A stretch of DNA of 24,135 bases from a virus, in IMG/VR virus record IMGVR_UViG_3300025030_001185, positions 1-24,135 of that record. The stretch is one strand, 5' to 3'. Within the stretch, counting starts at the first letter, position 1, and each line of letters starts with the position of its first letter. Under the pieces are notes generated by a model. It did not search any database. It was not told the origin of the DNA and was given only the letters and a program-made list of their open reading frames with translations. Both the position numbers and the translations under genes were made by a program. Shown here piece after piece: positions 8,907-18,789 of this stretch.

Positions 8907-8937
8907 TTATTTTCACCTCAATTATTTTTAAATTATA

Positions 8938-10368
8938 TTAATTATCTGTAATGTAATTATCCAAAATCTCTTCAATCCTATCAAAATCATAATACCAAAT
9001 TTCTAACAAATTTATATTATTGTTTTTAGCATATTCTCTTTTTCTACGATCATGTTCTTGTTGTTTAAGAAAATCTTTCATTGTTTTATGAAATACTGGT
9101 ATAAATTTTTCATGTTGAATTCCTTGATATTCTATAAGTAAATTAAATCTAGAAATATAGAAATCGTAAGATAATAATCCATTACCCAATCCTAACAATC
9201 CATTATATTTCATCTGAGGAATAAAATAATTTTTATTATATTTATCTTTATCAATTAATTGTTCAAATTCTTCTTGTGATATTTTAATAAAATTTATATT
9301 ATTTAAATAATTAATAATTCTTCTTTCACCTTTAGATATGTTACATTCTGGACATCCTGTGCCATTAACTTTATCTGTTCTATGTGCGATAGAAGTAAAC
9401 CATGAATAACCACATTCTTTGCAAATCCACCAAACATGATCATTACTATATGGACAATATTCTTCTGGTTTATTTTTATTTTTATCATAATCCCACTCAA
9501 TACAAAGTTTAGGATTAACAACTAATAAATTATAATCTTCACTTGGTAATTTACCAGAGCAATATGGACACCCAGTATTATTTGAATTTCTTATTGCTAT
9601 ACTTGCTTTCCATTTATGATTGTTATTATTTTTGCATTTCCAATAAACATATTCAATAGCATTTGGACAATACTCTTCAGGAATTTTATCATTTTTATCA
9701 TAATCCCATTCCTTGCATAATTCAGGATTAATAATAAGTAAATTATAATCTTCTGATGGTAAATTTCCAAAGCAATAAGGACAACCAGTATTTTTATTTG
9801 ATCTATTATTAACACTTGTATGCCATTCGTGTTTAGGATTATTAGAACATTGCCACCAAACTTCTTTATTGTTGCCACAAGTTATATCATAAGGAGTTAA
9901 ATCACCATTCTTAGTAGGATGCCATTCTTTTGCTAATTCAGGATTCTTTGTTACTAAACAATTAGATAAACCTACTTTAAATCCTCTACAATAAGAACAA
10001 CCACAATTATCAAAAATATCTCTCCATTTTGCTTCAAATTCTTCACCACATTCTTCTTTTAAACATTCCCATTTTAATATTTTATCATTGCCATTATATT
10101 CTTTACTAACCAATTTAAATGACTTGTTGTTTAATTCACACCAAAGTTTTATATTTTGAATTGTATAAGGATTAGATTTATGAAATTTATCTGGTATATT
10201 TCCAATTTTTAAACTACTAAAAACAACATTATAAAAATAACCTTTGTTATCTTTAAAAATAATTTTTGATCTAGAATTAATATATTTATCACTAATTAAT
10301 TTATATCCTAAATTTTCAACACATTCTTTAACTTCAATATATGTAAATTTCTTTGTGCTTTTACCCAA
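8938..10368 (-). CDS. homing endonuclease: zinc-ribbon repeats plus PD-(D/E)XK-like nuclease
   Basis: 476-residue protein. Residues of about 90-345 hold one CxxC unit and three repeats of the 'probable zinc-ribbon' type (DUF4379-like). Each repeat reads N-P-E-L-x-x-E-W-[HD], then W-W-x-C-x-x-x-x-x-H-x-W, then GCPYC or GCPEC, with ED-YNLL linkers. The C-terminal domain of about 130 residues has YDFYISRFNLLIEYQGIQHE followed by QEHDRRKREYA and LLEIWYYD, a D...E-x-Q-G...H...D..K layout typical of PD-(D/E)XK/EDxHD-type phage endonucleases. The start is TTG at 10368, nine bases after AGGAG. It sits between the tape measure and distal tail genes without disrupting either, as free-standing homing endonucleases do. 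Target and activity are inferred. Confidence 0.8.
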   Translation of the reverse strand: MGKSTKKFTYIEVKECVENLGYKLISDKYINSRSKIIFKDNKGYFYNVVFSSLKIGNIPDKFHKSNPYTIQNIKLWCELNNKSFKLVSKEYNGNDKILKWECLKEECGEEFEAKWRDIFDNCGCSYCRGFKVGLSNCLVTKNPELAKEWHPTKNGDLTPYDITCGNNKEVWWQCSNNPKHEWHTSVNNRSNKNTGCPYCFGNLPSEDYNLLIINPELCKEWDYDKNDKIPEEYCPNAIEYVYWKCKNNNNHKWKASIAIRNSNNTGCPYCSGKLPSEDYNLLVVNPKLCIEWDYDKNKNKPEEYCPYSNDHVWWICKECGYSWFTSIAHRTDKVNGTGCPECNISKGERRIINYLNNINFIKISQEEFEQLIDKDKYNKNYFIPQMKYNGLLGLGNGLLSYDFYISRFNLLIEYQGIQHEKFIPVFHKTMKDFLKQQEHDRRKREYAKNNNINLLEIWYYDFDRIEEILDNYITDN

Positions 10369-10376
10369 AATATCAC

Positions 10377-10417
10377 ACTCCTAATATGATTTATAAATTA
10401 AAATACTTATACTCCTA
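10377..10417 (-). promoter_or_regulatory. two identical Shine-Dalgarno copies (C) facing the leader loop
   Basis: TAGGAGT occurs at 10411-10417 and again at 10377-10383, where it is the ribosome binding site of the TTG-started endonuclease. Both are exact 7-base complements of the loop ACUCCUA of leader C (10444-10450). Confidence 0.65.
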
Positions 10418-10430
10418 AATAAAAATAAAA

Positions 10431-10489
10431 TAGGGAAGAAGTATAGGAGTTACTTCTTATCAGTAGGGTAATTACTCCTACCTATCCCA
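10431..10489 (-). ncRNA. structured leader RNA, copy C (three-way junction)
   Basis: GGGA (10485-10488) faces UCCC (10433-10436). Hairpin 2 is GUAGG/CCUAC (10463-10481). A linker UGAUAA leads to hairpin 3, a perfect 6-bp stem GAAGUA (10451-10456) with UACUUC (10438-10443) and loop ACUCCUA. The loop equals the complement of both downstream TAGGAGT sites. The closing stem beyond GGGA/UCCC is weak, as in copy B. Its 3' edge CUUCCCUAUUUUAUUUUU is shared almost exactly with copy B. Confidence 0.65.
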
Positions 10490-10503
10490 AAAATATAAAT
10501 AAA

Positions 10504-10528
10504 AATAGGTGATAAATTATCACCTATT
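10504..10528 (-). terminator. terminator of the tape measure gene
   Basis: An 11-bp perfect stem, AATAGGTGATA type (10504-10514 with 10518-10528), loop of 3, then TTTTTATTTAT on the - strand. It lies between the tape measure stop and leader C. Confidence 0.85.
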
Positions 10529-10542
10529 AAAATAAAACATAT

Positions 10543-13500
10543 TTATTGAATTTGTTTTCCAGACTTTCTTATTAAATTCAAAAGTTTGTTACTAACTGAC
10601 TCTATATCTTTTTGACTATTTGCATTCATATTGTCAACATTTACAGATAAATAATAATTAGTATTTCCACCACTAGTTGCACCAACAGGACTAAAACTAG
10701 GGATATTAATATTAGGTGTAAACTTACTGATAATACTTTGCATATTCGGAATAAAATTGCTAACTGCATTTTTACTTAAAACTACTTCTTCGTTTTGTAA
10801 AAGAGAAGGTAATTCATTACTTTTTATTCCCTTATTAAACAAATTATCAATTAAATCTGCTATTCTATTACTAGAATTACCTACTACACCACCTTCATGA
10901 AATATAGAAATATTTTTAGTAATATCATCATATTTAACTGTTCTTCCTAAACTCTCAACTGTTTCTCGTAGTTTTAAGTATGTTGTTCCGTTATCATTTC
11001 TATATGGAACAAACCATTTACTTCCTATTTTAACTCTACCTGTTGATTGATCCCATTCTACATCTTCACCTAATATTGAAGCAAGTGATCTACTTTTAAT
11101 AATTGCTGTTCCATTTTCATTAATATATTGGCTAGGAGTAATAACTGCTTTTGGTGTTTGTGAAGAATTGTTACTACCACTTCCACTTCCAGATCCACTA
11201 CTATCATTTCCAACATTCTTACTAATTAAATCAATCTTATTCTGCAAATTGGAAGTTAGTGTTTCACCTAAACCTGCTCCAAAACTATCTTCATTTTCTC
11301 CAACAAAATTTATTAATCTCTGTAACTCTTGGATAATATTATCAACATTCCCTGATGCTAAATCTTCCTTTAAATTGTTAAACTTTATTTCATTAGCAAT
11401 CATATCTTGATAATATCTCTCAGTTTCTTTCTTTTGTTTCTCTAAACTCTTCTTGGTTGAATCATATTTATCATCTTCTAATTCTTTTTTAGCATCATTC
11501 TCATCTTTATATTCATCCAAAAGATCATCTAAATTATCTTCACGCAATTCTTTTTCTCTATCTCTTTGGGAATTTAATATTTCTTCATTTTTGGCATCTA
11601 ATTCTTTCTGTAATTCTGCTTTTAATTGCTTTCCTTCATATGAATCATTTTTACCTAAATAGTCAATTTGCTTTTGAATCTCTAATTTTTCTTTATTGAG
11701 TTTAGACATTTCAGAATCATAATCTTCAGTATTATATAAACGATCCATTAACTGTTTCTTTTTATTAATACTGTCCTCATACTCATCCATCTCATCTTCT
11801 AAATTCTTAATTATCTTATCGTGTCTTTCTTCTTCCTTCTCAATCTGTGCATCTAAAGCATCAATAGCAATATCTTTTTCTTTCTCATAAACTTCCTTCA
11901 TCAAATCAATAGTATCATCTGTAATATTTTTTATGAATTCTTTCTTCTTTTGAACAGCATCTAATTCTGCTTTTATTACGTCAGATAGCATATTAGATAA
12001 TTCATCGTATGTTGCAGTTCCTTTTTCTGCTAATGCTAAATCTGCTTCAATTGCTTTATGTTTTGCTTGTAATGCTGAAATTAATTCTTTATTTACATTT
12101 ATTTGTTGTTGAGTATTGTCTACATATTGTTGTGATCCTTCGTCATATAAAGATTGAACAGTTTGAAGCATTGATAATCTATCTGTGATTTGTTGGATTG
12201 GAATATCTAATTCTTCATACTTTGATTTGAGTATGTCTAGATTTTTTGTGTCTATATCTCCTATATTACTAGCATAAGTATTAGAATTAGGTTGTAATTG
12301 CTTACGATATTCCTCTGCTTGTTGAGCAGTTAATTTACCAGATGCTATTTGTTCACGAATAAATTCATTTGCTTGATGTAATACATTATTTTTTTCTTTT
12401 ATTATATCTATCTCTAGTTGAATAGAATCTCTATATGCCTGAGATGACTTAGAATATTTAGATGCAGTATTATTTATAAATTGTTGCTTATTATCTAACT
12501 CTGTTAATTGACTAGTAAATTCAGATAAAGTATTTGCCATCATTTTATCTGAACCTTCGTATATATCTTTTTGAATTTTATACCATTCTGTTGAATTTTT
12601 AGCAGATTCTTTCTCTAATTGATTCTTTTGTTCTGTTGTGAGTTGTGTAGTTTTGGATAGGTTAGTTAGTGCTACATTTTCATCATGGATAGAATTCTGT
12701 TTGTCTTTTAAAAGTTTTATTTGTTCTTCTGTTTCTTTACGATATTCAGCAGAAGAGGGGATAAGTGTTTCTTGTATTGCTTTTGATTTTTCTAAGAGTG
12801 CATCTATTTTTTCTTGCTCTACTGTATATTTTGAGATTAAGTTGGTTACTGGATTTGTTTCTTTGTCTGATGATTTAACACCTAATGCATCTGCACCATC
12901 TAGTCCAATTTTAGAAAAATCTACACCAGAAGATTCTTCTGTTATTTTTCTAAATGAACCTGCTAAATCAGCATTTCTTTTTTGTATTTCACCATATTCC
13001 TTAAAAAATTCTTTATCATCTGATATAAATGCTCCTGTTTTTGCATCTGCAAGATACAATTCTTTAGTTTTCGGATTCATTTTAAATTCATATTTTTCGC
13101 TTTGAAGCTTTCCTTGAGCATCATAAAATTTTGCCCATTTTTCACTAATCTTATTAATTAAAGATTCTTCAACTTTTTGTTTTGCTTCAGTTAAATTTTT
13201 AAAATTATTAAGTTCTTTAATTTGATATTTTTCCATTAAACTAATAAAATTTTTATTATTTAATATTTTATTTTCATAAAAATCTTTATCAAGTGTTATT
13301 TTTTCAATATATGCTTGTTTTGCTTTTTCTTGTTCTTTATTTACAATATTTATTAATTCATCTCTTAATGCTTTTTCATCATCTAATAATGATAATAATT
13401 GATTATGTTCTTTTGCTAATTCTATAATAGTATCTATATTAAATTTATTATTTTCATTATAATCAATTAATACTTTATTAATTTTAGAAATTGTAGATAC

Positions 13501-16500
13501 TGAATTAGATAATGTTTCTTGTAATTGTTTAACCTTTATATCAAAATTATTTAATTCATCTGTGGTAACTTTTATATTTTCTGGTTTAAAAGAATCTATA
13601 AAATCTTTTACTTTTTGTGGTTCTGCACCTAAATTAATTAAAATACTTTTTAAATTACTTAATTGCTCATTTACTTTCTTTTGTGTAGCTTCTGCTGAAA
13701 CATTGCCTTTTTTATATTCTTCAATTGCACTATTAATATTTCTAATTGAATTTGTAATATTTTTATCACTAATAAATGATTGAAATAAACCTTTAAAACT
13801 TTTATCACCTAAATTATCTATAGAATCAAATAATAAATTAATTATTTTAGTAACATCAGTCTTAGATAAATCTTTAATATTATCATTCAATATTAAAAAT
13901 GCTTCTGACTGTGATTTAACTTTAGAAGTTAACTCACCCATATCAGTTTGTAAAGTTTGTTGTTCTGTTCTTAAATCTTCGTATACTGATTGTGCAGACT
14001 TTATATACCTTCCGTTACCATTTTTTTTATTACTTTCTTTTTCTATGATTGATTGCTGAAGTTTCATTTCTTCAGTTACTTCATTTAGTCTTTTTCTTTT
14101 TTCTCTAAGAGAAGCAACTTCTGTGTCAACATTAGCATAGAATAAAGTTTTTAAATCTTCTCGTTTGTATTTTAATTCCTGTTCTTTTAAATCTATATAT
14201 TTTTGTAATTCTTCTCTATTCAATGATATGGCATTTCCTTCCAAATCATACTGTGCCACAGCATTCGGAATTGCCTGTGCTAATTTATTAGTAATATCAA
14301 GAAGTTTATTTTTCTCCTGAGAATTTAAATTAGTTTTATTTGATAACTCTTCATATACAGATATTAAATCTTTATTACTATTAATATCTTGCTGAACAGA
14401 TTTAGCAGATGAAGATAATTCATTAAAATATTCTTTTTGTTTCTTTTTTGCTTCTCCATATGCAGCAACTAATTTTAATACACCCTCAATAGCAAACCCA
14501 ATTGCCAAACCTATACCTAAACTCATAACTCCTTGCAATGCAGATATTGCTATTCTTGTTGCCATAGCACTTTTTGTTAGTAACATTAATCTTGCATGAA
14601 GGTTAAAAATAGATAAACCAAAAGCATTAATTATCCCAACATTTAAAGTAGTAGAAAATGCTCTTACTTTTGTGCTAGTTAATAATAATGTTGTACCAAA
14701 AATTAAAAATAAAGTATTTATTCCACCAATATGAGAACTTACACTACTAAAAGCATTAACTAAGTTATTAGCAATATTAATAAAACCTAATAAAGTATCA
14801 GAAGATAAAAATGTCGAATATAAGGTCTCCATAGATACCCTCAGTTGTTTAATTTTGGCATTTACTGAGTCCATATATTTCTCATTCTCTTGCATGGCAC
14901 TTCCAGAAGAATCTAATGCATGTTTTAAAGCTTCTTCACTTTCCGCAAAATTCGACAATAATGTTGCTAATATTTCACCTTGTCTTTTTCCAGCAATTTT
15001 TTCCAATAAATCTGCGGAAGTAATAGAATCTAATTTACCACTGTTATAAACTACAGATAAATCTTTTAAAACCTCATAGACATTACGAAATTCTCCATCA
15101 ACTGTTTTTAATCTTACTCCAACTTGTTCTAAGTCTTTATCTAATGTTGGAATTAATTCACCAGTATCACCATCAACTCCCCTTATTCTCATCGCGATAG
15201 TCCTCAAACTATTTCCGATAACTTCTCCTCCACGTTGTGAAACTGCCTGTACCGCTGTGATCATGGAGGCTGTCTGCTCCATGCTTGCTCCAGCTAATTG
15301 CATGGAATTTGCTGTCCGTTTTAGACCTTCCCCAAGGACTTCAACTGTGGTTGCATGTTTGTTTTGAAGATTATTGAGGACATCAATTATTTTAATACTA
15401 TCTTTTGCTTCTATATTATATGCTTTAAGATTAGCAATTAAATACATACTAGCAGTATTCATATCTTGAATATCGCCAACATTGCTTGTTATTAATGAAG
15501 TTTTTGCTAATTCAGTAGCATCTCTTAATGAATATCCCATTTTACTAAAATTTGTAATAGCATCTACAACTTCTGTAGTTGTTCTTGCAAATATATTACC
15601 AATCCTAGATGCTGTACTCGCAAGTCTTTGATATGTCATTTCTGTTTCATCAGTAACCTTTTTAAGACTTATCATTGCAGTATCTAAATCTTTAATAAAT
15701 TTTACACCTTCACCAAATTGCCTATAAAATCCCATCAAAGCATTTCCCACAATAAGCCAAGTAGAAAATTTATATGTTATAAGTTTAATACTTTCTGCAA
15801 AACTAATCGCTGATTTATTTGCATTATTAAAACCTTTAGAAATAGCATCTGCTTTTATTGAATTAAATTCTCTGTTCAATAATTGAATTTGATGAGTTAA
15901 ATTTTTAGATGCTGGATTTAATTTATTTATACTATTTAAATAAGCATTTAATTTACTATTATCATATAATCCTGCATATTGTTGTTTTAATTTTGTAACA
16001 TTTATAATAGCATCTTTTTGTGTAAGTTCAATTTTTTGTTGATTCCTTAAAAAATTAGCTGCTTCTTGATTTTTTATTCTATATGCACGAATTTCTTCAT
16101 CAAGATTACTATTGCTTTTAGTTTGTAATTGTTTTTGTGTATTAAATAATCCGTCAACATTTCTTTTTAATCTAGCAATTGAAATTGCATATCTATCAAA
16201 TGCTTTAGTATCACCATTAGATAATGCATTTTTCATTTTTTCTTGCAAACTTAAAAATTGTTTTTCTATTTTTGAAATACTTGATGGATTTACAATTGCA
16301 TTTATTTTTAATTCATTAAATTTATCTGTATATTTTGTATTAAATCCTTCAATTTTACCTACTTGTGTTTTTATTTTAGATAAACTAGACATTTTTAAAT
16401 CTAATTTATTTAATCTTTGTTCTAAATTATTAAAAACAGAAGATAGATTATTTGTATCTTTTGTTACTAATTTAATATCAGATATTAATTTATTCATTCC

Positions 16501-17256
16501 AGTTGCTTTAAATTGATTAAATACTGCATTACCATATGTAGATTTCATTCTATCAATTTTAGCTAATAAATCTGCTTGTTTTTTATCTAAATTGTTAACT
16601 AAATTTAATTCATCTTTTCTTGCTTGTGTATTTTGTTTAATTTTATTAAATTGTGCTTGTAATTCTGTTGTTATTTTACCATCTACAACTTTAATATTAT
16701 TTAAAATATTTTCAAATGATTTTAATTCATTAGTATTTATAAATTGTCCTAACTTACCATTCTGTAAAGTATTAACCATACCTTTATACTTTGCTTGTAA
16801 TTGATCAATACTTAACATATTATCTTGTTGTTGTCTATTAACTCTAACAAGTGATTGATTTACAGCATCCCACTGATACTTAAAATTTTCTACTAATCCT
16901 TTAGAAGTATTTGTTACATTAACTGTTACTCTACCAAATTCATCCCAAGTTGATTTAGCAGTTCTTCCAGTTGCATTCAAAGTATTTTCAATACTGCCAA
17001 TTGCAGTTAAAAATTTTAGAGATTCTTTAGTTGGTGCATCAAAATTAAATCTAGGAATTTTTATATTTTGCATAAAAGATGATATTTGATTTAACTGTGA
17101 TATTAACTGTGAAAGTCCTGTACCACCTATTTTTATGTTTAATGTTCCTATTTTTTTCTGTAATTCGCTTACTAATGTAGTAATTTCTGTGGTTATATTA
17201 GTTTTTGATGTTTTATCTAAAATAGTTTTGATTAAAATTGATAAATCCTGTGACAT
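10543..17256 (-). CDS. tail tape measure protein (TP901 type)
   Basis: 2237-residue tape measure protein that sets tail length and helps DNA ejection. At roughly 0.15 nm per residue, a rule of thumb for the family, the tail would be about 330 nm, so a long flexible siphophage tail is likely. The TP901-type core lies near residues 520-780 (LDTAMISLKKVTDETEMTYQ, NMGDIQ-like loop, GEGLKRTANSMQLAGASMEQ, IAGKRQGEILATLL). Hydrophobic segments lie near 850 (NTLFLIFGTTLLL) and 910-930 (LGIGLAIGFAIEGVLKLVAA). Long coiled coils flank them, most obvious near 1785-1870, rich in E, K and D. At about 2040-2125 there is a divergent copper-amine-oxidase-N-like domain (LASILGEDVEWD, then LRETVESLGRTVKYDD), unusual for a tape measure. 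The ATG at 17256 has GAGGTGA upstream. Confidence 0.92.
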   Translation of the reverse strand: MSQDLSILIKTILDKTSKTNITTEITTLVSELQKKIGTLNIKIGGTGLSQLISQLNQISSFMQNIKIPRFNFDAPTKESLKFLTAIGSIENTLNATGRTAKSTWDEFGRVTVNVTNTSKGLVENFKYQWDAVNQSLVRVNRQQQDNMLSIDQLQAKYKGMVNTLQNGKLGQFINTNELKSFENILNNIKVVDGKITTELQAQFNKIKQNTQARKDELNLVNNLDKKQADLLAKIDRMKSTYGNAVFNQFKATGMNKLISDIKLVTKDTNNLSSVFNNLEQRLNKLDLKMSSLSKIKTQVGKIEGFNTKYTDKFNELKINAIVNPSSISKIEKQFLSLQEKMKNALSNGDTKAFDRYAISIARLKRNVDGLFNTQKQLQTKSNSNLDEEIRAYRIKNQEAANFLRNQQKIELTQKDAIINVTKLKQQYAGLYDNSKLNAYLNSINKLNPASKNLTHQIQLLNREFNSIKADAISKGFNNANKSAISFAESIKLITYKFSTWLIVGNALMGFYRQFGEGVKFIKDLDTAMISLKKVTDETEMTYQRLASTASRIGNIFARTTTEVVDAITNFSKMGYSLRDATELAKTSLITSNVGDIQDMNTASMYLIANLKAYNIEAKDSIKIIDVLNNLQNKHATTVEVLGEGLKRTANSMQLAGASMEQTASMITAVQAVSQRGGEVIGNSLRTIAMRIRGVDGDTGELIPTLDKDLEQVGVRLKTVDGEFRNVYEVLKDLSVVYNSGKLDSITSADLLEKIAGKRQGEILATLLSNFAESEEALKHALDSSGSAMQENEKYMDSVNAKIKQLRVSMETLYSTFLSSDTLLGFINIANNLVNAFSSVSSHIGGINTLFLIFGTTLLLTSTKVRAFSTTLNVGIINAFGLSIFNLHARLMLLTKSAMATRIAISALQGVMSLGIGLAIGFAIEGVLKLVAAYGEAKKKQKEYFNELSSSAKSVQQDINSNKDLISVYEELSNKTNLNSQEKNKLLDITNKLAQAIPNAVAQYDLEGNAISLNREELQKYIDLKEQELKYKREDLKTLFYANVDTEVASLREKRKRLNEVTEEMKLQQSIIEKESNKKNGNGRYIKSAQSVYEDLRTEQQTLQTDMGELTSKVKSQSEAFLILNDNIKDLSKTDVTKIINLLFDSIDNLGDKSFKGLFQSFISDKNITNSIRNINSAIEEYKKGNVSAEATQKKVNEQLSNLKSILINLGAEPQKVKDFIDSFKPENIKVTTDELNNFDIKVKQLQETLSNSVSTISKINKVLIDYNENNKFNIDTIIELAKEHNQLLSLLDDEKALRDELINIVNKEQEKAKQAYIEKITLDKDFYENKILNNKNFISLMEKYQIKELNNFKNLTEAKQKVEESLINKISEKWAKFYDAQGKLQSEKYEFKMNPKTKELYLADAKTGAFISDDKEFFKEYGEIQKRNADLAGSFRKITEESSGVDFSKIGLDGADALGVKSSDKETNPVTNLISKYTVEQEKIDALLEKSKAIQETLIPSSAEYRKETEEQIKLLKDKQNSIHDENVALTNLSKTTQLTTEQKNQLEKESAKNSTEWYKIQKDIYEGSDKMMANTLSEFTSQLTELDNKQQFINNTASKYSKSSQAYRDSIQLEIDIIKEKNNVLHQANEFIREQIASGKLTAQQAEEYRKQLQPNSNTYASNIGDIDTKNLDILKSKYEELDIPIQQITDRLSMLQTVQSLYDEGSQQYVDNTQQQINVNKELISALQAKHKAIEADLALAEKGTATYDELSNMLSDVIKAELDAVQKKKEFIKNITDDTIDLMKEVYEKEKDIAIDALDAQIEKEEERHDKIIKNLEDEMDEYEDSINKKKQLMDRLYNTEDYDSEMSKLNKEKLEIQKQIDYLGKNDSYEGKQLKAELQKELDAKNEEILNSQRDREKELREDNLDDLLDEYKDENDAKKELEDDKYDSTKKSLEKQKKETERYYQDMIANEIKFNNLKEDLASGNVDNIIQELQRLINFVGENEDSFGAGLGETLTSNLQNKIDLISKNVGNDSSGSGSGSGSNNSSQTPKAVITPSQYINENGTAIIKSRSLASILGEDVEWDQSTGRVKIGSKWFVPYRNDNGTTYLKLRETVESLGRTVKYDDITKNISIFHEGGVVGNSSNRIADLIDNLFNKGIKSNELPSLLQNEEVVLSKNAVSNFIPNMQSIISKFTPNINIPSFSPVGATSGGNTNYYLSVNVDNMNANSQKDIESVSNKLLNLIRKSGKQIQ

Positions 17257-17286
17257 TTAATTTTCACCTCTTCTTTAAATGATAAA

Positions 17287-17312
17287 AAGAGGCGAACAAA
17301 ATATCGCCTCTT
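17287..17312 (-). terminator. terminator between broken endonuclease and tape measure
   Basis: A 9-bp perfect stem, AAGAGGCGA type (17287-17295 with 17304-17312), followed by TTTTTATC on the - strand. It ends the endonuclease transcript just before the tape measure ribosome binding site. Confidence 0.85.
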
Positions 17313-17325
17313 AAAATATTAATTT

Positions 17326-18789
17326 TTATACAATTTTCTTATCATTAATTTTTACAAATGAAAAAATCTCATCTATACTTTTATTCTTTAAATCTTTAGG
17401 AAATATAAATACACATTGATCTATTAACCCTGCTTTGTATAAATCTTTAATTTTTTTCTTTGCTTTACGTTTATAATCATTTACAAATTGTGTACTACTA
17501 TTTCTCCAAATTCCAAAATATTCAACATAAAATATTTTATTATCTATAAATAAAATCCAATCACACCTTCTATTATCATTTTCTTTGTTTAATATATCAA
17601 TATAATAATATTCTTTATGATGTTTTATAAAATTGTCTATAAAATAATTAGATATATCTTTTTCAGGTATAGATTTGCATTTTCTTCCTAATTTATCATA
17701 ACATATAGTACCTGATTTAAAAACTTTATCATATTTTATATTTAACCTTTTACATATTTGTTCTATAGAACCTATTCTATCTTTATAGCAAGGATAAGAT
17801 GCTATTGTTTTATCATTGTCTATTTCGTATGCAAATGGGACTCTTCCTAATTTTAAATATAAAAAATAAAAATCATTTAGTAATTCAAAGTCATTTTTTA
17901 ACGTAAATTCATGTCCAGATAATTCCCACCCCAATGATTTAATTAATTGATTATAACTCATATTAAAACTACTCATATATTGATATAAAGAAGAAACACC
18001 ATATTCAGGTTTAATTTCTATAGATAAAGGAGTTCTACCTAATTTATATTTTAATTGTTCTAACTCAAATAATAACTGTTCTTTTGTTTTTTGATATTTA
18101 TTAGCTTCTTCTAAATATTTCATACAAATTTCATTATATTTTAATTTTATTTGATTTTCTAACACTCGTCTATTAAATAAATAATTTTCTTTTGCATATT
18201 TATCATATTCATCTACTGTTGGACATTTACCTAATTTAATATATAATTTAATTAATCCTTCAATACTTAACTTAGTTCTTTCTTCATTTGATATAATTAA
18301 GTTTTTATGTATAAGCCCACTTTCATATAAAGCATTCTTAAAATTGCCAAATATTCCTGCAAACCAATCTTTATTTACATTTGTGTAATTATCAACGTCT
18401 GTTGTAGTAGGTATTTTATTTAAAGTTTTACTTAAATCTTGTAAAAATTTTATACCATCTTCTTTTGTTTTTAAATTATGTAATTTTCTATTTATATCTA
18501 ATTCACATTCAACAAGTAAATCATTATATGTGCTCCAATATTTATAAATAGAAGTTATAGAATATTTTATTTCATAATTAAAAGGACTTCTATTATGTAT
18601 TTGATAAAATTCTTTAACATTATTCATTATATCTTCTTTTGTATAATTTGTATTTATATTAACTTCCAGTCCTGCTTCTACTAATGCTTTATTCCAACTT
18701 CCAAAATATTTAGTATAAATTTTAGGACTAGGAAAATTATTATCTTTTTCAAATTCAACAAATAATGGAGTTTTATTATATGTATTATA
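17326..18789 (-). pseudogene. homing endonuclease, 3' part, after an in-frame stop
   Basis: Continuation, in the same frame, of the gene whose 5' part ends at the TAA at 18790-18792. The first ATG is at 18627 with only a weak AGAAGA upstream. The part before it (YNTYNKTPLFVEFEKDNN onward) is clearly coding and completes a repeat started before the stop. It contains about six divergent repeats of some 50-60 residues of the homing-endonuclease-associated repeat type (pattern G-R-x-P, then Y/F-G-S-W-N-x-A-L-x-x-x-G). The C-terminal nuclease domain has RRCDWILFIDNKIFYVEYFG followed by Y-K-R-K-A-K-K-K, a D...E-x-E-Y-F-G...K layout of PD-(D/E)XK-like phage nucleases. Without readthrough or suppression, the catalytic domain is cut off from the 5' repeats; re-initiation at 18627 is possible but weakly supported. 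Confidence 0.75.

Noticed and set aside
9303-9878. Two - strand frames inside the zinc-ribbon endonuclease
   Set aside because: Shifted frames of a repeat-containing gene; they duplicate each other because the underlying repeats do.
11168-16804. Several + strand frames opposite the tape measure gene
   Set aside because: Leu/Ser/Phe-rich shadows of coiled-coil codons; none has a start site or family pattern.
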